DNA of 64,000 nucleotides from Cellulosimicrobium cellulans (GTDB lineage: Bacteria > Actinomycetota > Actinomycetes > Actinomycetales > Cellulomonadaceae), in contig NZ_VEGH01000005.1 in the NCBI RefSeq assembly GCF_007679345.1, positions 62,001-126,000 of the forward strand, given 5' to 3'. Positions 60,505 to 64,000 of the stretch are shown here, piece after piece. The notes under the pieces are model-generated. The model did not search any database. It saw only the letters and a list, made by a program, of their open reading frames with translations, and was not told the DNA's origin. Each line of letters starts with the position of its first letter. Positions within the stretch are counted from its first letter, which is position 1. The position numbers and the translations under genes were made by a program.

Positions 60505-60677
60505 ACTGGACCTTCGTCGCAATCGGGTCCATAACCGGCTCCCGTGCTTGAGCCACCTGGGTGAATCAACCCGACATCGACGGATCGGTGATGAGCGCCT
60601 GGCGGTCAACGTGCGCACGGCTCGCCCGTACCAAGACGCGCCTCCGTGACTTTCTGCGTGTAGGGCTTGCGACCCGG
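60505..60677. other. Intergenic, 173 bp, no feature seen
   Basis: Gap between the first methyltransferase stop and the DUF3883 gene start on the same strand. No clear hairpin, RBS-ORF pair or repeat recognised. Confidence 0.35.
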
Positions 60678-61772
60678 CTAAAGCACCTGCGCCAGATGCG
60701 TGCCGAGCGCCGCACCGAGCCGAACCGGCACGGCGTTCCCGATCTGCCGCGCGATCTGGGTGCGGTCCCCGACCCAGCGGTAGTCGTCCGGGAAACCCTG
60801 GAGTCGAGCCGCCTCCCAGTGCGTGATCGCGCGATGCTGTGTCGGGTGCAGGAAGCGGCCCTTCTCGGGCTTGAAGAACTCGGTCCGGACGGTGACCGAC
60901 GGCTTCTCCCAATCCAGCCGCCCCATTACGTCGCTCGCACTGCGGGGGTTGTTCCGCCAGCAGTCCATGCTCAGCTCGTCGGGGAGATCCAGTCGGCTAC
61001 CGCCGTAGGGCACCGCCCGGAACCGCTGTTGGTACAGCGGACTCCAGTCGCGGGTGATGTGCAGGTCCTGCCCCTTGAAGGGGCCGGGCAGCCACGCCCC
61101 CCCGAACGGAGTCCGGCGGGGCGGCAGCGACAGATCGCCGGCGAAGGGCCGTATGCCTTCAAAGGCATCACGGACCGTCGCGCGGTTGCCGACCGCTGCC
61201 GTCGGGTGGCCCGGGTGCGCGACGTCGCGCCGGACCCCGATCACGATCACCCGCTTGCGGACCTGCGGAGCTCCGAAGTCCGCCGCGTTGAGCACCGCGG
61301 CACGGATGTCGTAGTCCGCGAGCTCGCCGCCTGCGAACGCCTCGACGAACGCCGCGTACTCACCGGACTTGAGGAAGGCCGGGACGTTCTCCATGACGAA
61401 GGCCCGGGGCATCGCACGCCGGACGACCTCGGCGTAGGGACGCCACAATGTGTTGCGCAAATCCGACGGGTCGCGTTTCCCGAGGGTGGAGAACCCTTGG
61501 CACGGCGGACCGCCGAGCACGAGGTCCGCTTCCGGCGTCGGCTCGTCCTGGAGCCATCGCCGGATGTCACCGGCATAGACGACGGGACCGAAGTTCTGCG
61601 CGTAGGTGGCCGCCGCAGCCACGTCCATCTCGACCGCACGCACCGTCGCGTAGCGGTTGCTGCCGTGGTGAAATCCCAGGCTTAATCCACCTGCGCCGGC
61701 GAATAGATCCAGCACCCCGATCCCGTTCCCCGACGACCGGTCGCCGTCCGACGGCGGGAGCAAGTTCAGCAT
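60678..61772 (-). CDS. DNA (cytosine-5) methyltransferase 1
   Basis: 364 aa from ATG; the start lies six bases after a -10-like TACGAT, so probably leaderless. Motifs: I VLDLFAGAGGLSLGF, IV GGPPCQGFSTLGK with the catalytic Cys, VI RAFVMENVPAFLKS, VIII QVRKRVIVIGV, IX-X region ending RQIGNAVPVRLG. The target-recognition region is between VIII and IX (about residues 220-285). It is a paralogue of the gene immediately upstream. It would methylate cytosine at C5 within an unknown sequence and protect DNA from a partner nuclease. Confidence 0.93.
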   Translation of the reverse strand: MLNLLPPSDGDRSSGNGIGVLDLFAGAGGLSLGFHHGSNRYATVRAVEMDVAAAATYAQNFGPVVYAGDIRRWLQDEPTPEADLVLGGPPCQGFSTLGKRDPSDLRNTLWRPYAEVVRRAMPRAFVMENVPAFLKSGEYAAFVEAFAGGELADYDIRAAVLNAADFGAPQVRKRVIVIGVRRDVAHPGHPTAAVGNRATVRDAFEGIRPFAGDLSLPPRRTPFGGAWLPGPFKGQDLHITRDWSPLYQQRFRAVPYGGSRLDLPDELSMDCWRNNPRSASDVMGRLDWEKPSVTVRTEFFKPEKGRFLHPTQHRAITHWEAARLQGFPDDYRWVGDRTQIARQIGNAVPVRLGAALGTHLAQVL

Positions 61773-61778
61773 CTCGCG

Positions 61779-61784
61779 ATCGTA
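61779..61784 (-). promoter_or_regulatory. -10 element for leaderless methyltransferase 1
   Basis: TACGAT on the minus strand, six bases before the ATG, in the 56-bp gap between the two methyltransferase genes. Confidence 0.5.
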
Positions 61785-61828
61785 GGCGGGCAGAAGCGAC
61801 TTCGGGACGCCGCGCTGCGTTCCCGTGG

Positions 61829-62950
61829 CTAGTCCATGGCCTCGGCTGCACTCAGGAGCCTGCGCCCGATCGCCGCTGCGAGCGGGATGGGCACCGCATT
61901 ACCGATCTGCCTGGCGATCGCTGTCTTGGACCCGATCCACCGGTAGTCCTTCGGGAACCCCTGCAGGATGGCGGCCTCGAAGTGCGTGATCGCGCGAGGC
62001 CGTACCGGGTGGAGGTACCGGCCCTTCTCCGGCTTGAAGAACTCGGTCCGGATCGTGACGGCCGGCTTGTCCCAGTGGAGCCGCCCCATGACGTCTCCCG
62101 AGCCGGACGTGTGGCCGATCCAGCACTTCGCCTTGAGCTCGTCCGGGAGGTCGAACCGGTTTCCACCGACCGGGATCGCAGCGAAGCGCTTGAGGGAGAT
62201 GGGCCGGTAGTCGCGCCCGATGTGCAGCTCGGTCGACTCGAACGGACCGGGCATCGCCGCTCCGACCGCTGTCAGCGTGGTGCGCCCCGGCAGCTCGGTC
62301 GTCTCGGGTTCCCCCTCCACGTCGGCGAACGCCTGCGCGACCGTCCGGTGCCTCCCGACGTGCGTCGGCTCGGGCCAGCCCGGGAAGTCGAGCTCAGCGC
62401 GGTGCCCGATAAGGACCGCACGCTTCCGAGCCTGGAACGCGCCGTAGTCGGCAGCGTTCAGCACGCGGGCCTCGAAGCGGTAGTCCGCCAGCATGCCGCC
62501 CGGCGAGCAGGCTGCGATGAACTGCCGGTACTGGGGCGACTTCATGAACGCGGCCACGTTCTCCACCACGAAGTACTTCGGTCGCGCCTTGACGATCGTC
62601 TTCGCGTACTCCATCCAGAGCGCGTTCCGGTCGTCCTCGACGTCCTGCTTCCCGAGCGTGGAGAAGCCTTGGCAGGGCGGGCCGCCGACGATCACGTCGA
62701 CCTCGGGCACGCCCTCGTCCTGGACCCAGTCCTGGATCGCCTTGACGTGCACCTGGGTCTCGGGGTGGTTGGCCGCGTAGGTGGCCGCCGCCGCGGGATC
62801 CATCTCGACCGCCGCGACCGTGGTGAAGCCCCCGACCTCGTGGAGCCCGGTGGTGATGCCTCCGGCCCCGGCGAAGAGGTCCAGCACGGTCAGCGCGCGC
62901 GTACGGCCCTCCGGCAGGACCGAGTTGTCGCGATCCTGCATGACGGTCAT
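61829..62950 (-). CDS. DNA (cytosine-5) methyltransferase 2
   Basis: 373 aa from the ATG at MTVMQDRDNS, chosen because TATCCT lies six bases upstream, the same leaderless geometry as methyltransferase 1; an in-frame GTG 30 bp upstream lacks a ribosome binding site. Motifs: I VLDLFAGAGGITTGL, IV GGPPCQGFSTLGK (catalytic Cys), VI YFVVENVAAFMKS, VIII QARKRAVLIGH, X RQIGNAVPIPLA. Very similar to methyltransferase 1 except around residues 245-300, the target-recognition region, which suggests duplication and a shift in specificity. Confidence 0.93.
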   Translation of the reverse strand: MTVMQDRDNSVLPEGRTRALTVLDLFAGAGGITTGLHEVGGFTTVAAVEMDPAAAATYAANHPETQVHVKAIQDWVQDEGVPEVDVIVGGPPCQGFSTLGKQDVEDDRNALWMEYAKTIVKARPKYFVVENVAAFMKSPQYRQFIAACSPGGMLADYRFEARVLNAADYGAFQARKRAVLIGHRAELDFPGWPEPTHVGRHRTVAQAFADVEGEPETTELPGRTTLTAVGAAMPGPFESTELHIGRDYRPISLKRFAAIPVGGNRFDLPDELKAKCWIGHTSGSGDVMGRLHWDKPAVTIRTEFFKPEKGRYLHPVRPRAITHFEAAILQGFPKDYRWIGSKTAIARQIGNAVPIPLAAAIGRRLLSAAEAMD

Positions 62951-62956
62951 GGAGGA

Positions 62957-62962
62957 AGGATA
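62957..62962 (-). promoter_or_regulatory. -10 element for leaderless methyltransferase 2
   Basis: TATCCT on the minus strand, six bases before the ATG, in the 79-bp gap from the divergent vsr gene. Confidence 0.45.
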
Positions 62963-63029
62963 CGTTTGAGCCACTGACACGGCCGACAGACTCGCCGGCC
63001 ACCGCCGCGTACCAGGAGGTCAGCGCTCG

Positions 63030-63548
63030 GTGACGGGAGACTCGGCCGACATCCCGGCTCCCACGCGCCACGTCGCGGTCCCGAGCTCCGCGAGCGTATC
63101 CGCCCGGATGTCGCGTCAGGGTCGTCGTGACACCGTCCCCGAGCTCGCGCTCCGCCGCGAGCTGCACCGCCTCGGCCTCAGATACCGGGTCGACCATCCC
63201 CTGCCGGGCATGCCTCGGCGACGCGCCGATGTCGTGTTCACTGCCGTCCGCCTCGCGGTGTTCGTGGACGGGTGCTTCTGGCACGCCTGTCCCGAGCACG
63301 CCACGCAGCCCGCGGCGAACGCCCCCTGGTGGGGCGAGAAGCTGAAGGCCAATGTCGCGCGTGACCGCGACACCGACGCCCGCCTCACCGAGCAGGGGTG
63401 GTGTGTGCTGCGCTTCTGGGAGCACGCCGACATGCGCGCCGCCGCCGACACGGTGGAGGACACCTGGAGGCGGCGGCGAGGCGACGCCGGCCTCAGCCCG
63501 TCAGGTTCGCGATCGACACCGCGCGCTCCCGCAGCACCAGCGCCCTGA
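63030..63548 (+). CDS. vsr: Very-short-patch-repair endonuclease
   Basis: 172 aa from GTG, 8 nt after AGGAGGT. Vsr signature: RMSRQGRRDTVPELALRREL, LGLRYRVDHPLPGMPRRRAD (catalytic Asp), LAVFVDGCFWHACPEHATQP (Cys/His Zn site), WWGEKLKANVARDRDTDA and GWCVLRFWEHADM. Vsr nicks beside T in T:G mismatches that arise when 5-methylcytosine deaminates, so it protects sites modified by the neighbouring C5 methyltransferases. A 20-residue Ser/Pro/Ala tail runs across the end of the convergent gene. Confidence 0.95.
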   Translation: MTGDSADIPAPTRHVAVPSSASVSARMSRQGRRDTVPELALRRELHRLGLRYRVDHPLPGMPRRRADVVFTAVRLAVFVDGCFWHACPEHATQPAANAPWWGEKLKANVARDRDTDARLTEQGWCVLRFWEHADMRAAADTVEDTWRRRRGDAGLSPSGSRSTPRAPAAPAP

Positions 63549-64000
63549 GCTGCTCGTCATCCAGCCAGTCGAGGTCCAGGAACGCGGTCAGGCGCAGCAG
63601 CCGCTTCAGCAGGTCTCGAAGGACGTCCCGCCCGACGGCGTCGGTCGACTCGGCGGTCACGCGCACCACGGTGCGGACGAGCGACGGCGTCGCCGCGACC
63701 GACCGCCGGCGAGCCATCACCTGGTCGAGATCGGCCTCCCCCAGCGCCTCCAACATCCAGTAGGGGTCGTCGTGCCGCGTGCCGTCCCGCAGCACGTGCG
63801 CGCGCCACCAGAGCCGGGCGAGCGCGTGCCGCGTCAGGTCGGTGCCCTTGTACCGGTCGGCCACGTACCTGCCGTCGTCATTCGGCGGGAAGCGCCAGAC
63901 GCAGACGTCGGGAAGCAGCACCAGCGCCAGGTAGGCCCACACCTGGCGTTGCGAGGCCTCGCCCGCTGTCAGCCCCATCCGGGCGTGCAGGATCCGCGCG
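63493..64000 (-). CDS. DUF6339-like protein, partial (N-terminus beyond window edge)
   Basis: 169 residues visible; the frame is open past the right edge (ARILHARMGLTAGEASQRQV), so the apparent internal ATG is not the start. Segments include VWAYLALVLLPDVCVWRF, ALARLWWRAHVLRDG and VLRDLLKRLLRLTAFLDLDW, the pattern I associate with DUF6339 proteins found near DNA methyltransferases and Vsr. Soluble, helical, no catalytic motif seen. Its last 56 bp overlap the 3' end of vsr on the opposite strand. Probably a further member of the defence cluster. Confidence 0.6.
   Translation of the reverse strand, partial: ARILHARMGLTAGEASQRQVWAYLALVLLPDVCVWRFPPNDDGRYVADRYKGTDLTRHALARLWWRAHVLRDGTRHDDPYWMLEALGEADLDQVMARRRSVAATPSLVRTVVRVTAESTDAVGRDVLRDLLKRLLRLTAFLDLDWLDDEQLRALVLRERAVSIANLTG

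Noticed and set aside
59467..64000. BREX or DISARM defence system
   Set aside because: The hallmark genes (PglZ, BrxC, DrmA/B, helicases) are not in the visible part; only methyltransferases, Vsr, DUF3883 and a DUF6339-like gene are seen.

Overview
The window is GC-rich DNA with GTG starts, dense 4-bp gene overlaps and many plant-polysaccharide and glycan genes. This points to an actinomycete, most likely a Micrococcales member near Cellulomonas/Cellulosimicrobium. I saw no rRNA, tRNA, CRISPR array, transposase or replication origin.

1-12.6 kb (minus strand): two operons of the WXG100/LXG type associated with type VII (ESX-like) secretion. One (2971 to the left edge) has a WXG-like protein, a 432-aa WXG protein with a hydrophobic C-terminal half, a possible EspG-like chaperone and a membrane protein. 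The other (12563 to 5783) is nine genes, every junction overlapping, with a small WXG protein, a 785-aa LXG-like protein, membrane proteins, a second WXG protein, a DUF1023 alpha/beta hydrolase and a lipoprotein. Between them lie orphan small genes: an ADP-ribosyltransferase-like protein, an immunity-like protein and two paralogues of an unknown family. A third such module (WXG, LXG-DUF1023 hydrolase, LppA-like lipoprotein) sits at 54.4-51.8 kb. No ESX core gene is visible.

12.9-33.1 kb: a converging pair of operons that looks like an amino-sugar (GalNAc-type) catabolic island. The plus arm has an ABC importer without ATPase, GH31, a Gfo/Idh/MocA protein, a ROK kinase, a histidine phosphatase, a DeoR regulator and an amidohydrolase. 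The minus arm has a second Gfo/Idh/MocA protein, a GatZ/KbaZ-like protein, an AgaS-like SIS isomerase, a NagA-like deacetylase, an LLM flavoprotein, a DUF4832 protein and an MFS carrier. A GH4 gene lies beside it. The catalytic aldolase subunit GatY and a tagatose-6-P kinase are absent, so the GatZ-like protein may act as an epimerase.

33.3-51.8 kb: xylan/glucuronate utilisation. Mannonate dehydratase, a LacI regulator, uronate isomerase and fructuronate reductase form the glucuronate branch; two of its transcription units share a 23-bp operator-like element. Next come GH42, DUF624, GH39 and an LplABC-type importer (minus), facing a second LacI gene, a serine hydrolase and a GH67 alpha-glucuronidase (plus). 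Together these would import aldouronates, remove xylose and glucuronate, and send glucuronate to KDG.

54.7-59.4 kb: a beta-glucoside PTS locus. A GH1 phospho-beta-glucosidase and a bgl-type EIIBCA are divergent. Each leader has promoter, RAT antiterminator and intrinsic terminator, and a BglG antiterminator follows the PTS gene.

59.5-64 kb: a DNA modification/defence cluster: a protein with EVE-like and DUF3883 (PD-D/EXK-like) domains, two tandem paralogous C5-cytosine methyltransferases, a Vsr endonuclease and a DUF6339-like protein cut by the window edge. This part reads as lower in GC than its surroundings and is probably acquired.
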